Origin: Pythium myriotylum
Lineage: Eukaryota; Oomycota; Peronosporomycetes; Pythiales; Pythiaceae
Assembly (NCBI GenBank): GCA_023091665.1
Contig: JALJCQ010000013.1
Location: forward strand, 2,170,001 to 2,234,000
Direction: 5' to 3'
Length of the DNA stretch: 64,000 bases
Positions within the stretch are counted from its first letter, which is position 1; every line of letters starts with the position of its first letter. Of this stretch, positions 11,800 through 22,516 are shown one piece after another. Under the pieces are notes generated by a model. That model was not told where the DNA came from and did no database searches. It saw only the letters and a program-made list of their open reading frames with translations. The position numbers were made by a program, and so were the translations under genes.

Positions 11800-11833
11800 G
11801 CAACCAATGGCACTCCAGTAGAGAGGAGCAAAC

Positions 11834-14122
11834 TCAGAAAGCTCGAGCTGGGGACGCATCGCTTGGACATTGCAGATTCAGCGCTCGTCGAAACACTGAA
11901 ATCGCTTCGTCGTGTTCTCCTCTAGCGTTCAGCAGTTTTCCTAGTAAAGACAAGCTGCGAAGCGAGTTAGGTTCTATCGATAATGAACTCTGGATTGCAC
12001 TCTCAGCAAGCTGCCTTTCTCCCTTGCCGTCCAAAGCTTTGGCAAAGTGATACCATGTTTGTGCATTGCTCTGATCCAAGTCCAGGGATTTCTGAAGTTC
12101 AACTGCGGCGCTGGCAAAATCACCCTTCGAGAGCATGACAACTCCGAGATCGTGATAGGTGGAAGCAAGGTTGAGTGGCATGTCGAGACTGTCTTTCTCG
12201 AAAGGAGAGGACCCAGACTGCAAAACCTCTCCTGGTGTTGTGTCTGGTACAAGTGCATAAACATCAGACTCAACTGCTGTCGTAACGTCGAATTTGGCTT
12301 GCGTGTCGCTCAATGTCTCAATATCTTGGTGGCAACGTTGGTTGTCTTCACTCGGAAGGTAGCCGTACTTCGCTGCAGCACAACTACTCGAAAAACTCGT
12401 TGACTCATCAATCTCGATTCCAGATTCTTGACTGAGAGAACTTGCTAATGCTCTGCCACTCTCTTGTGATGATCCAGACGGATACGCGTAACCACGCCGC
12501 TCAAACTCCTTGGCGAGTCCTTCGTACTTGGTTTTCTCAGCTTTAGCCTCACTAACAGCAGCCTTACTGCGCGTCAGCGCGTCGCTTATTTGCTTTTTCG
12601 CAATGAGAAGCTGCTGCATTTGCATCTCGAGCTGAATTTCATGGTCATCATTTGAGCACTGATTACCGCCTCGATCTAATGTCTCGGACTCGCGGTCGCG
12701 CCATTCGGGTGGGGTGGTACGCAAGTCGATATCAGTGTTTGCGAGACGATCACGGCGCCTTTGCATGTCTTGTTGTCTCTCTAACACTGTGAGCTGATCG
12801 TCTGTGCGTTGAACATGTGTGATGTGCATTGACATGCCACTGGGTATCTTGATAAAGTTGGGTTGATAGGCTTGTTTCGTCGCAGTCGAGGCGACGGAAC
12901 GACCCGTTGTTGTCAAAGAAGTTGTACGATGTAACTGCGACGACGGAGCTGGGCTACGTGGACTGCGTACAGCAGGCGGGGGAGTAGGTAAGACCGGAGA
13001 CGGCGTCCGCATTTCGTAGTGGCCAGGCGAGATTAGCGGCTGCTGGAATGCGGTCGTCTGGGTTGGTGTCATCGCATGAGCCGAGTAGCTTCTTGTTTGG
13101 CGTTGGCGAGGCGGGGAATAGGCATACTCATTGGGCAAGGTGTCCCCAAAGACGATGCCTTCTTGGTGATCCGAGGGATTGTTTTGAAGGTTCACTTTCG
13201 CAAGGGCTCGGTTTGTATAATGGGCCTGGAGGCGTCCGAAGCATCTAGAGCACACGCGTTGTGGATGAAAGAGCCCAAGATGCTTGAGTGGCACGGCGTT
13301 TTTGGAGTGTCGTCCGCAAACAGACTCGCCGCAGTTGCGGCAATGGTGGCGGGTCTTGAAGTAGCCAAATTTTGAGTCGCAGATGTGACAGCAATTGTTG
13401 AGCTTCCACACCGGCGGGAGTGGTCGTGTTTCGACCGCAGGCTCAGGGGAGTGCTCTTCTATCGAGTGTTGCGATGACGATGGAGAGGAGGTTGCATCAA
13501 TTATTCTGACAGGGTAGCCATCGTCCCAGCCTCGGATCGTGTCTGCTCGCTTGATTTTCGCGCTCAGCGTATCGGCTCGGCTTTCGCTGTCTTGACTTGT
13601 GTTTGAGCTCGCTGTGGTGACGGTACTACTCTGCGACGCCGGGACACGTCCGAGAGACCGAACCTCCTGCTGGAGTTGGGCGAGGAACTGCTTGGCGCTG
13701 CGCGAGGTGATGTGTTCCTGCGCGAGTTGGAGTGGCGTCTTGCCGTCGGGCGTCTCGGTGACGATGGCCTTGGGGTAGAACTTGAGTACGGTCTTGAGCG
13801 CATCGAGCGGCAGATCTTTGCGCACGGCCATGTGGATAGGCAGCAAGCCGGCGAGGTTGCGCATGGTCGTGGCCGTGGGGTAGGCGAGCACGATCTGCTG
13901 GAGCACGCGCAGCGGCACGGCGCGGTCGGTGCAGAGCCAGTGGAGCGGCGTCATGGCGAAGGCGTCGCTCTTGGACGAGAGCTCGGGGCGCAGCTGCACG
14001 GCGTGGAGCAGGTCGCGGTACTGGCGCCTCTCGGCGAACTGCAGCGCGGCGCGTTCGTGGAGCGCGGCGGCGCCGCCGGCCCAGGTCGTGGCGGCGCGCA
14101 GACGCGTGGACTGGGGCTCCAT
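11834..14122 (-). CDS. Ankyrin-FYVE-TPR protein
   Basis: Single-exon gene, 762 aa. Ankyrin-like repeats occupy about 20-150 (TPLHWLC, LLPIHMAV and KTPLQLAQ signatures). A FYVE-type zinc finger lies at about 239-300, with W239, the RHHCRNCG core and paired Cys ligands, predicting PI3P binding on endosomes. A coiled coil rich in Lys/Glu/Gln is at roughly 510-570. The C-terminal 110 residues form two or three TPR repeats (Y-x-D-L-G-V-V, S-L-D-L-D-Q-S-N pattern). I chose the start at 14122 because the ankyrin region begins there; the frame is open a further 110 codons but that extension is uncharacteristic. Stacks of protein-protein repeats round a FYVE finger suggest an endosomal scaffold. Confidence 0.85.
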   Translation of the reverse strand: MEPQSTRLRAATTWAGGAAALHERAALQFAERRQYRDLLHAVQLRPELSSKSDAFAMTPLHWLCTDRAVPLRVLQQIVLAYPTATTMRNLAGLLPIHMAVRKDLPLDALKTVLKFYPKAIVTETPDGKTPLQLAQEHITSRSAKQFLAQLQQEVRSLGRVPASQSSTVTTASSNTSQDSESRADTLSAKIKRADTIRGWDDGYPVRIIDATSSPSSSQHSIEEHSPEPAVETRPLPPVWKLNNCCHICDSKFGYFKTRHHCRNCGESVCGRHSKNAVPLKHLGLFHPQRVCSRCFGRLQAHYTNRALAKVNLQNNPSDHQEGIVFGDTLPNEYAYSPPRQRQTRSYSAHAMTPTQTTAFQQPLISPGHYEMRTPSPVLPTPPPAVRSPRSPAPSSQLHRTTSLTTTGRSVASTATKQAYQPNFIKIPSGMSMHITHVQRTDDQLTVLERQQDMQRRRDRLANTDIDLRTTPPEWRDRESETLDRGGNQCSNDDHEIQLEMQMQQLLIAKKQISDALTRSKAAVSEAKAEKTKYEGLAKEFERRGYAYPSGSSQESGRALASSLSQESGIEIDESTSFSSSCAAAKYGYLPSEDNQRCHQDIETLSDTQAKFDVTTAVESDVYALVPDTTPGEVLQSGSSPFEKDSLDMPLNLASTYHDLGVVMLSKGDFASAAVELQKSLDLDQSNAQTWYHFAKALDGKGERQLAESAIQSSLSIEPNSLRSLSLLGKLLNARGEHDEAISVFRRALNLQCPSDASPARAF

Positions 14123-14737
14123 GGCGCGCGGTGAGTACTGGAGGCTGGCTTCTCCGGCGAAGGGCGAGGGACGGCGAGCCCCCCGAACCGTGGAAGAACC
14201 GAGAAACGGATTGCGAGGGCCGTTCTCGCGCGGTTCTTCCAGCAAAAGGAACCAGACGCAGCACGCCAGATCAGATTGCAGAGGTTCTTGAAGTGGGTCG
14301 ATCGGATTCGAGAGGGCTGAGACCTCAGGCTCAGCGAGTGTCCTCTCGGGAGTGGACGACGGTCGCCCACGTGACTCGCGTCGATATGCGCTGGCGTCCA
14401 GCTGCATCAGGTGGCTCTGAGGCGATGCTGCGAACGCGAGTCCGGTTTCCACGCGCCAGACGCATCTTCGCTCTATATTACTACTGCGAGTATTAGTTCA
14501 GGAAGTGACGGATGGCGGCGGCTCCAGTTGACGAAGCAACACTAGATCCGAGCGAGAGGCGGCTCAGACTCGCTAGTGGTGATGCCGTAGCTCTTGAGTA
14601 GACGACAGGCTCGCATTGACAGGCGAGGCGCTGCTCGGCAACCGCCCCTGAGTAGAGACAAAATTGAAGCCACACGTATGCAGTTTTCATTGGTCAAATA
14701 TCCGTATATGCCCTTTTGATTGGCTGTTAGTAGGAGC

Positions 14738-14745
14738 TGACGTGT
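14738..14745 (+). promoter_or_regulatory. UPRE/CRE-like bZIP motif (TGACGTGT)
   Basis: TGACGTGT differs by one base from the animal unfolded-protein response element TGACGTGR. It lies about 175 bp upstream of an ER co-chaperone start codon and close to a CCAAT box, a sensible place for such an element. Single short motifs occur by chance, so this is only suggestive. Confidence 0.3.
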
Positions 14746-14764
14746 CTGTCGATGAATACGAGGT

Positions 14765-14777
14765 TTCTCGAACGTTC
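14765..14777 (+). promoter_or_regulatory. Heat-shock element (three perfect units)
   Basis: TTC-tc-GAA-cg-TTC is a perfect three-unit HSE, three alternating nTTCn/nGAAn pentamers, about 140 bp upstream of the DnaJ-domain gene. HSF trimers bind exactly this array in all eukaryotes studied. Heat or stress induction of the downstream co-chaperone is inferred. Confidence 0.65.
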
Positions 14778-14915
14778 TCGTGGCAGGACCCAGTGAAACG
14801 TGTCGGCCGGACAGGTCCCGAGGCGGATGCGACGCGGCTCGAGCAGTCAGCGGCCACAGTCTCACACATGACATCAACAGCGAACTCGAGTCGACCACCG
14901 CGCCGCCGCGTGGCC

Positions 14916-16247
14916 ATGGTCGGGTCCTACGCCTGGCTCATGGCGGCCGTGGTCGTGGCCGCGCTTCTCTGCGCATCTGTTGTGCAGGCGATGGACCCGT
15001 CAAAAGACTACTACAAGATTCTCGGCATTAAAAAGAACTTTTCCGACCGCGAGCTCAAGAAAGCCTACCGCACGCTCGCGCTCAAGTACCATCCCGACAA
15101 GGCCGACGACGCCGACAAGGACGAGGCTAAAGCCAAGTTTGTCGAGGTGTCGGAGGCGTACGAGGTCTTGTCGGACCAGCAAAAGAAAGAGGAGTACGAT
15201 CAAGCGCGAGCCTTCGGTGGTGGTCGCGGTGGTATGGGTGGGGGATTTGGAGGAGGCTTCGGCGGCGGCGGTCGGTCCCAAGAAGAGTCGTTCGCATCCT
15301 TCAACAAGATGTTCGAGCAGTTCTTTGGCGGGGGTGCTTTTGGAGGCGGAGCGTTCGGCGGTGGCCGTGGCCGTGGACGAGGTGGAGGCCACAACGAGTT
15401 CCAGTTCAGTGGTATGGATGGGTTTGGGCAAGGCGCGTTCCACCCAGGCGGCGGTCGGCGCCATCAGCAAGAGCCTCTGTACACGAAAGACTCGGCTGTA
15501 CGATCGTTGTCGAAGAAAAAGTATCCAGGTAAAGACGCCAACAACGAGTGGCTGGTGCAGTTCTATTCCGCGGAGGACCAAGCAAGTGTCAAGTTCCGCG
15601 ACAGCTATGAGAATATCGCACGGGATTTGGCCGGTAAAGTTAAAGTCGGCGCCGTAAACTGTGACAAGCATGGCTCGTTCTGCCAAGCAATGCACGTCGA
15701 GTCGTACCCTCACTTCGTGTACGTGTGGGAGGGCAAGTCAGTCAAGTACGAGGGCGAATTGGACGAGTATCTTGTATACAACTTTGCCATTGAGAAGCAC
15801 ATTGCTCGTCTAAAGAAGATGCGTGCGTCGGGAGAGATTGAGAAACTCCACTCGGGCAACGAGGCCAAGTTGTGCAACCTGGGCAAAGATGCGAATCCGT
15901 CGACGTCGTCGCTCTGCGCTGTGTTCGTGCTCTCTGGGGACGCGAAACTGCGCTCCAAGGAGATGGCGGTGGCGCAGGAAGTGGCCAAGAAGTTCCGCCA
16001 GTCCAAGGAACTCAAGGTCGCGTACGTCGATTGGAAGACGCAGAACCGCGTGCTCAAGAAGCTCGTGGACAACGCGAAGGCGGAGCCGACGCTGCTGATT
16101 TTGCGGTCCAAGAAGGGCAAAGTGCGCGCGGGCGTCCACGCGCCCGGCTCGGCGTTCACGGCCGGCGCGCTCTCGTCCACGATCGAGCGCGCTCTCGGCG
16201 GCGACCTCGGGCTCAAGCCCGTGGACGCGAGCCTCCACTTCAAGTAA
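14916..16247 (+). CDS. ER DnaJ co-chaperone with thioredoxin-fold domain
   Basis: Predicted ER-lumenal Hsp40 that stimulates BiP/Hsp70. The single exon encodes 443 aa. Residues 1-26 form a signal peptide ending VVQA. A J domain at about 30-95 has the HPD motif (KYHPDKAD) and a DYYKILGI start. A Gly/Phe-rich linker of GGF/GRG repeats follows (about 100-185). The C-terminal half resembles the thioredoxin-like domains of ERdj5-type proteins, with a [11 protein letters not shown] strand where the redox Cys pair should be, so no CxxC active site is present. No KDEL is visible; the protein ends LHFK. ATG 14916 (GCCATGG) sits directly before the signal peptide; an in-frame ATG at 14868 is possible. 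The promoter carries an HSE. Confidence 0.87.
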   Translation: MVGSYAWLMAAVVVAALLCASVVQAMDPSKDYYKILGIKKNFSDRELKKAYRTLALKYHPDKADDADKDEAKAKFVEVSEAYEVLSDQQKKEEYDQARAFGGGRGGMGGGFGGGFGGGGRSQEESFASFNKMFEQFFGGGAFGGGAFGGGRGRGRGGGHNEFQFSGMDGFGQGAFHPGGGRRHQQEPLYTKDSAVRSLSKKKYPGKDANNEWLVQFYSAEDQASVKFRDSYENIARDLAGKVKVGAVNCDKHGSFCQAMHVESYPHFVYVWEGKSVKYEGELDEYLVYNFAIEKHIARLKKMRASGEIEKLHSGNEAKLCNLGKDANPSTSSLCAVFVLSGDAKLRSKEMAVAQEVAKKFRQSKELKVAYVDWKTQNRVLKKLVDNAKAEPTLLILRSKKGKVRAGVHAPGSAFTAGALSSTIERALGGDLGLKPVDASLHFK

Positions 16248-16457
16248 GGTTGCCGTACGTAGTGTGGTATGCTAAAAGAGAGGGGATACGTTTTTATTCA
16301 TTGTCACGAGTGCGACTGTGCGCTGTCTCGCGAGTTGCTGGATGAGGGTGTCGCCTGGCGTGCTGGGGGAGTGGGGAGCGAGCAAACTTCCGAGCGCGAC
16401 GACGGCAGCGTCGGCCGAGAGCTGGCGCAGAGCAGAGAGCGAGAGAGCACGAGCAGC

Positions 16458-19035
16458 ATGCAGGGATACAAGGCGGCGGCCATGAGCGGCGCCAATGGCT
16501 CCAACGGCAGCAAGAAGCCCGCCCCCAAGAAAAAGTGCGTGCGCCGAACGCACCGCGCCCGCGAGCCACTAACGACTCGTCTCTGACCGCCAGGCCCGCG
16601 GCGAGCGACAAGGGCAACGGCAAGCCCAACGGCAGCGACGCCGCCGACCACGGCGCGCCCACGACGCGCGCGCCCCCGCCGGGCTTCGCGCCCGCTGCCA
16701 AGCCCAACGCGTGGGGCCCCGCGCCGGTCGGCTTCAGCGGTGCGTAACGACCGCTCGCTCGCTACTGATCTGGAGCCACCACTGACGCAGAGGCCTCCCC
16801 ACAGACTCGCAGCAGCGCCTGCTGCGCCACCGCGCGCTCTTCGTCTTCCGCTTTCTCGTCGGGAAGGCGGTCGAGGTGACGCTCGTGGACGCGTCCCGCT
16901 ACGTCGGCATTCTGGACTGCATCGACCCAGACGACTTCTCGATCGTGCTCAAGAACACGCAGCGCAAGAGCGCCGAGGCGGGCGAGACAGAATTTGACAG
17001 TGGTAGCACAGTGATCTTCAAGCGCCGCCAGCTCGCCCACATCGCTGCGGACGGAGTGGTCAACTACTCGGACGGCGCGTCAGGACTCAATCCGGCAAGC
17101 GCCGCCAGTGTGTTGGGCTTTCGCACGGACACAGAGATCAGCAATCGCAGCCACGACCACCTCTACGGGCGTGAACTGGAATCCGCGGCCTCGTGGCTTG
17201 ATCCGCAGCTGGACACTGGTGACCTTGAAGACACGCGGCGCCGGAAGACCGCGTGGAACCAATTCGAAGCGAACGAAAAGCTGTTTGGCGTCGTATCGTC
17301 TTACGATGAGAACCTCTATACGACAAAGTTGGACAAGTCAAAAATTTCGAACGAGAAATCTCGCGAAGCAGAACGACTCGCTCGGGAAATTGAGCGTGAA
17401 ACGACTGGAAATTTCCACCTCCAAGAAGAGCGTGGCCAGGCTGTGTACGGCGATGATGATCTGGATGAAGAAGCGAAGTACAGTTCAGTCGACCGCAAGC
17501 AAAGCGCACCTGGTAAGTCAATTGTATCGTCTACTCGTCACACGGGGGACCTGACGTACGATTCTATGCGTCCAGTGCCGCGTAACCCGAATGCGTATGT
17601 CCCTCCAGCGTTGCGGAACTCATCGCGACCTTCAAGCGCCGGACCGACGAAGTCCAAGCCTGTGACACCGGAGGCATCAACTTCACCAAAGCCTGAAGCC
17701 TCGACTACACCGCCACCGCTACCTTCGTCCAAATCTCAAGTCGCCTCCACTACTGTATCTGCTCCCGTGCCAATAAAATCTACACCAGTCTCTAGTACGT
17801 CGCCATCAACCGCTGCAGCACCTTCAACTCCTTCAGTTGATCCTCCATCATCCACGGCAGCCCCTGCCACTACGCCAACAACAGATACACAGCCACGTAA
17901 ACCCATTTCGTTCAGTGAGGCTGTCACTGGTCGACCTGCAGCAAGGTCCTCACTCGCTCCGGATGCGTCAGCAGTGGCACCTACGTCTGTTTCAGGCAAA
18001 GCATCTTCTAAACAAGAACAGAAGCCGTCTACTCCAAAGAAAGAATCGTCACCGAAGAGCAACGTTTCTGTTGCAGCGAAGTCAGCGTCTCCAGCTAGTT
18101 CTAAGAAGGAAGTGAAAACACAAGCGGCAAAGACGGATACCGATAAAAAACCTGCAAGTACACCAGCGGACAAGAAGCCGTCAGCCGAGTCCAAGGCAGA
18201 GAAGAAACCAAAGTCTACGAAACCTTCAAGCGATTCATCTCCGAAGAGTCCAGCGGCTGAACCTGCACCGGCTGTGACTGAATCGTCGAGCTCGGGTGCA
18301 AACTCAACTTCTGCAACCCCTGCGAAGAAGACAACGACTTTGAACCCGAAAGCCAAGGAATTCAAGCTTAGCGCTTCTGCTGCCGCATTTACCCCCAAGT
18401 TCTCAACTCCCGCCGCCACTCCGACTACTGCATCTCCGTACAGACAGCCTGCTGCTGCCCATTACGGCCATGCGCATCCACCTCCTCCACATCCGGCAAT
18501 GGCTGGGATGGGTTACGCTCCTGCTCCAGAAGAGTGGATGTATGATGGTATGATGCTTGACGACGGCGAGTATGCTGCAGCTGCTGCCCATGCTTACATG
18601 GGATATGGGATGCCGATGATCCCGAACCCAGCAATGATGCAGCAGCCCATGTACGCTCCAATGATGCCACCCCAGCAAAACGTCCGAATGGGACGCACAC
18701 ATGGAGGCGCTGCAGGTGGCTACGGTTATAATCAGCCAGGAATGTACAATCCACGAGGATACTACGGGCAGGGCGCAGTCCCAGGTGAGAAGCAGCGAAA
18801 GATTGCTGGTTTGTTTGTACTGGATTTTGATGTTTTGTTCGTCTGCTTAGGTGTCATGCCATTTCATCCTGCACCTGGAAGTGTTCCTGGCATTCCTCAA
18901 CCTCCACTACCCCCGACCCCTGCAGATGCGTCAGGCGACGATGTGCCATCTACTCCGTCAGCTGCGCCCATTGCTGCGGAGTCCCAAAGATCAGCGAGTA
19001 GTTCGAAGCACACTGAGGCGTCATCGAAGAAATAG
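16458..19035 (+). CDS. ATXN2: Ataxin-2 homologue (LSm-LsmAD-PAM2)
   Basis: RNA-binding regulator of translation, mRNA stability and stress granules. Exons are 16458-16534, 16594-16739, 16805-18784 and 18851-19035 (introns of 59, 65 and 66 bp), giving 795 aa. An LSm/SM-ATX domain lies at about 75-155, followed by the LsmAD domain (LGFRTDTEIS through RREIE-like helices, about 170-245). A Pro/Ser/Thr-rich region follows, then a PAM2 motif at about 585-602 (LNPKAKEFKLSASAAAF) that should bind the MLLE domain of poly(A)-binding protein. The tail is Met/Pro/Tyr-rich low complexity (YGYNQPGMYNP), typical of phase-separating proteins. The last intron is a multiple of three and contains no stop, so a retained form would add 22 residues. 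No long polyglutamine is present. Confidence 0.9.
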
Positions 19036-19329
19036 ACAACAAACGCCCTCATGTGGTGTTCAAATCATGTTCAGATTCTATGGAATGAAGATGATTCACT
19101 CTTACGTCATACCTCGACGAGCGAATAGCAGGCACTACGCGTTGGTATTCATTTGGTCGGTGCCGCTTCACAAATAGCACCATTTTGTGTAACATCCAAA
19201 GAAGAGGATGCTTCCACCAATCCACTCGCTGTCAAGATCTGGAGATGCGCGCGGAAACACAGCGTTCAACAAACGAGGGGTCTTTAGCAGCAAAGTTTCT
19301 TCAGGTGAATACCCACGGCAGAAGAGGGC

Positions 19330-21008
19330 ATGATCCAATATAACTTGGCGCTTTATGGGCACGTTTTAGGGTTCACACAAGATCGTTCCGAGGTCGCAAG
19401 CACTAACTCTGTCGACGATCGCCTGCGATTGCTAGAGGAAGAAAATGCGCAAGTTCGAGAGGAAATCGACCAACTACGCCGCCAACTCACAAACAACCTC
19501 CAGAGTGGAGAAGACAAGGTGCGGTTGACAATAATGAGATTGGCGAATGAGTCTGAACAGCTCACAACTTCATAGACAATGATTGAGAAAGGTACGATGA
19601 CGTATTGCGGCAAGATCAATCAACACTTACGCAACGTAGAACATCTTCAGCGTACGAGGATGTACAGCAGGTTATCCACGCGTTGAGCGCCAAGACTCAG
19701 GCAGACTCACTGTTCCACCAACAAGAGAAACACAAAGGAGCACTTCTGTTTGCGGAAGTCTCTCGCCTGGGTTGCTTACTCGAGAGCTTGGAAAAGAAAC
19801 TTCGGCACCATCGCGAGGAGTCTGAGCGAAGATTAGACCAACACGAGCAGCATCTCGATAAGCTCGCCTCTCTGTGCTGTAAAAACGATCCGCCTCGAAG
19901 CTCACCGACAAAGCAGGCACAAGAAGAGGTACGCACGAGTACAAACGAATGGCTTAGTAACAACCTTTTTTTTATGATGTTATGGCGGTAGATTGTTAGG
20001 CAGGCGGAAGAACTTCAGTGGATGAAGTGTGCATTAACGCAACTAAGAACTGAAGTGGAATCGGATCGCAACGAACGGTGGAAGATTGAGTCTGAACGTA
20101 GCCATTTGGTTGCAGATCTGCGTGTTGGACTCGCAAAGGCTGAGACGTCGATGGACGCTCGAATTGCAAGCCAGCTTGAGAGTATACACCTGAAAATCGT
20201 CAACGACAAAGCTGATGTCGTTCGTGCTCTGGATGAGTTGAGGGACCTCATAAAGTGCACCGACTTGAAGCGCGCAGCAATAGTGGCGACGGAGTTACAC
20301 CGTGTCAACGACCACTTTACTGCACTTGAAGGATGGATATTCAGTGAGCACGAGAAGATCAGGCTTGTGCTCCAATCATTGCGCTCGACCCATGACAGTA
20401 GCATTGAAGGAGTTGTCAACGAGTGTTCGTCTATTGTTCAACTGTTGATAACTCTAATGGTGCAAATAGATGAAGACTGGAGACAACACGGTGAGACAGT
20501 TCGCGATGCTATGACGGAATTTGCAACCTTCGTCCAACATAGAATCGGAGGCGTGGAAGAATCCATGACAATCGAGGTGAAGGCGAGACAATCGGACGGT
20601 GATCAGCTAAGGCAACGATTGTATACCGAGCTCCAAGAGATACGTCGTTCATTTGAGGTTACGCAAAGTAATCTGGTGGCGTCTTACACATTAGACCCAC
20701 TGAATGGAATCGAGCAGATCAAGATATCTCGAGAGCTCCAAGGGCGAATCAATGGAGTCGAGCGGGCTCTTGAACAAATCACGAAGCGAATCGAAGACTT
20801 CTCCGAGCGCGTCGAAAAAGAAGGGCCAACACTCGTGAAAGTAGCTGGAGTGGATGAGCTCGTGGATACAAGCAGCATTGTGCGTCGTGACGTGGATGCA
20901 GCAGGAAATTCCCCTAACAGTGTTGAAACGAAAGATTTGGTTGCCCCGACGATCACATCGTACAACGAAGACAAACCAAAGCATAGTCTTCTTGAAAAGC
21001 AATCATAA
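19330..21008 (+). CDS. Coiled-coil protein, unknown function
   Basis: Proposed exons are 19330-19518, 19576-19591, 19651-19928 and 20004-21008, with introns of 57, 59 and 75 bp; the second exon is only 16 nt. The joined frame gives 495 aa. The sequence is almost entirely heptad-like and charged (DDRLRLLEEENAQVREEI, RHHREESERRLDQHEQHLDK), with no zinc finger, TM segment or catalytic motif. It may be a cytoskeletal or flagellar structural protein, but nothing in the sequence proves that. The micro-exon is the weakest part of the model: it is required to keep frame between two convincing coiled-coil exons. A first exon further upstream cannot be excluded. Confidence 0.6.
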
Positions 21009-21150
21009 GATTGACAGGTCATGAAAGTTGTGCAAGGTGCTCTGCCTGTGATCATCGATGACGCTGTTTTTGTGCAAAACGGAAAGGGAACAGGAAATGT
21101 AAATAAAAATATTCAACTAAACAGCGACAAACAGTAGACGACGTAAAAAT

Positions 21151-22125
21151 TTATGCGGCCTTGATACGCCCGGACGCAGACCGTCTCATCGACGAAGCGC
21201 TAGCCGCCTCTCGGCTCTGTGTAGTCACACCGACGCTCACCATGGCGGCAAGAGCTGAGCGGCCAATAGACGATGAAGTCGGCATAGGTACTGCTCGAGG
21301 AAGTGATGACGAAGACGCGTTGGGCAGGTGATCTTGCGGGGGTGTGATTGGGACATACCAACCCCATTGTGGTGATTCAGTCTGCCGATCACCTGCAGGT
21401 GTTACAGGGGTACCCAATTGTGGAGATTGGACCCCAAGAGATCCCATCCAGTGGCCGACTTGAGGCGCAGTCATCTGTGGTGATTCATCGTCATTTAGTC
21501 GAATCGACCGACGCGGAGTGGGTGGCAAACCGTGCGGGCGCGACGATAGAGGAGGAATACGAAGAGGTCCATCGAGGTCTGGGAATTCGTTGCTTTCGGG
21601 ATCTTCGTCATCATAATCATCGCAAGCCGCAGAGAGGTGTTCGAAGACCTGTGTCAGACTCCCACCGTGCTCGTCGACCCAGCTGACGGCAGGTGACATC
21701 TTGCCTTCGCTACCAGGTTTGCGAAGCGCCGGTGGTGTCGTGCGATCAGTCGTGCTGGCCCGTTGTTGCTGTAAGGGGTTCTGGGTCTGGCTAGCGGAGG
21801 AGAGCACCGACGGACTCGACGCTCTGCGCCGCGCGATCGCCGGCGCGTCGGCCTCTGCTGCGCCAGAGCCGCCCGCCCTCCGCGCATAGCTGCTCACGTG
21901 CAGTTCGTCATCGTCTGGATCCGCTTCGTCTGCGACACTGACGAGATCGGCATGTGCCTCGGCATCGCTGTCGTCGGCCGTGTTGAGGTACGTGATGACG
22001 GAGACGGCCGTGGCCGCCGCCGCCGCCAGGATCGGGTGCTCCTTGAACCACTGGAGGCCGCTGGAGAGCTCCTTGGCCGTGGGGAAGAAGGAGGCCGGCG
22101 CCACGTGGTGGAGCCCGTCGCTCAT
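21151..22125 (-). CDS. Single-TM protein with long disordered tail, unknown
   Basis: Single exon, 324 aa. The start at 22125 (MSDGLHHVAP) is followed by one hydrophobic segment at about 35-50 (AAAAATAVSVITYL), then an acidic stretch and a long Ser/Pro-rich, probably disordered region. The last 100 residues contain repeated short Pro/Trp motifs (VGHWMGSLGV, SPQWGWYVPI) that may be conserved binding peptides. I recognise no family. The frame is open 88 codons upstream to 22389, but the extension reads like untranslated leader. Membrane anchoring is inferred from the single hydrophobic segment. Confidence 0.6.
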   Translation of the reverse strand: MSDGLHHVAPASFFPTAKELSSGLQWFKEHPILAAAAATAVSVITYLNTADDSDAEAHADLVSVADEADPDDDELHVSSYARRAGGSGAAEADAPAIARRRASSPSVLSSASQTQNPLQQQRASTTDRTTPPALRKPGSEGKMSPAVSWVDEHGGSLTQVFEHLSAACDDYDDEDPESNEFPDLDGPLRIPPLSSRPHGLPPTPRRSIRLNDDESPQMTAPQVGHWMGSLGVQSPQLGTPVTPAGDRQTESPQWGWYVPITPPQDHLPNASSSSLPRAVPMPTSSSIGRSALAAMVSVGVTTQSREAASASSMRRSASGRIKAA

Positions 22126-22516
22126 GGCGGAGATTGCGCCGATGGTTCCGGAGCTCCTCGCATCCGGAAGAGACACTTTTGGCAGGGAGAGTGGGACGAC
22201 CGAGCCCGACGAAATAGACACTATAGAGGGTGGCACAGCTGCCAACTTCAAGTTTACTGGGTACACTCCCTCTAGAAGAGACCTTCGACGCTTTTGGCAC
22301 CTGCGCGAGTGACGCCTCGTCGGTGGCCTCTCGGATCCTGCTCTCTGGACGTCTTCATGGACGCCGTCCGCTGCCTCGGCCTTCTCCATACGCTCTCTCT
22401 ATCTATCTATGTATCTGAATCCTCGCCAAGGGCCACCCCATGCACGACATTCCGCGTCAGACGACGCACTTTGTTAACAGAAACGCTTCCTCGGCCTTGT
22501 CTTTGTGAAGCTCGCT
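22126..22516. other. Intergenic with short CTAT microsatellite
   Basis: This 391-bp stretch holds the promoter of the single-TM gene and the 3' region of the HTH-UPRT gene. A short run of CTAT units lies at about 22399-22412. No gene is seen. Confidence 0.45.

Larger units (their letters stand above)
14123..14915. other. Divergent promoter region between FYVE and DnaJ genes
   Basis: This 793-bp intergenic stretch separates two divergent genes. It holds two inverted CCAAT boxes (14689-14693, 14719-14723), a TGACGTGT element and a heat-shock element, all nearer the DnaJ gene. No gene is seen in it. Confidence 0.6.

Noticed and set aside
11834..14452. Longer start for the ankyrin-FYVE protein at 14452
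   Set aside because: The extra 110 residues show no ankyrin or other pattern; they probably represent leader and promoter.
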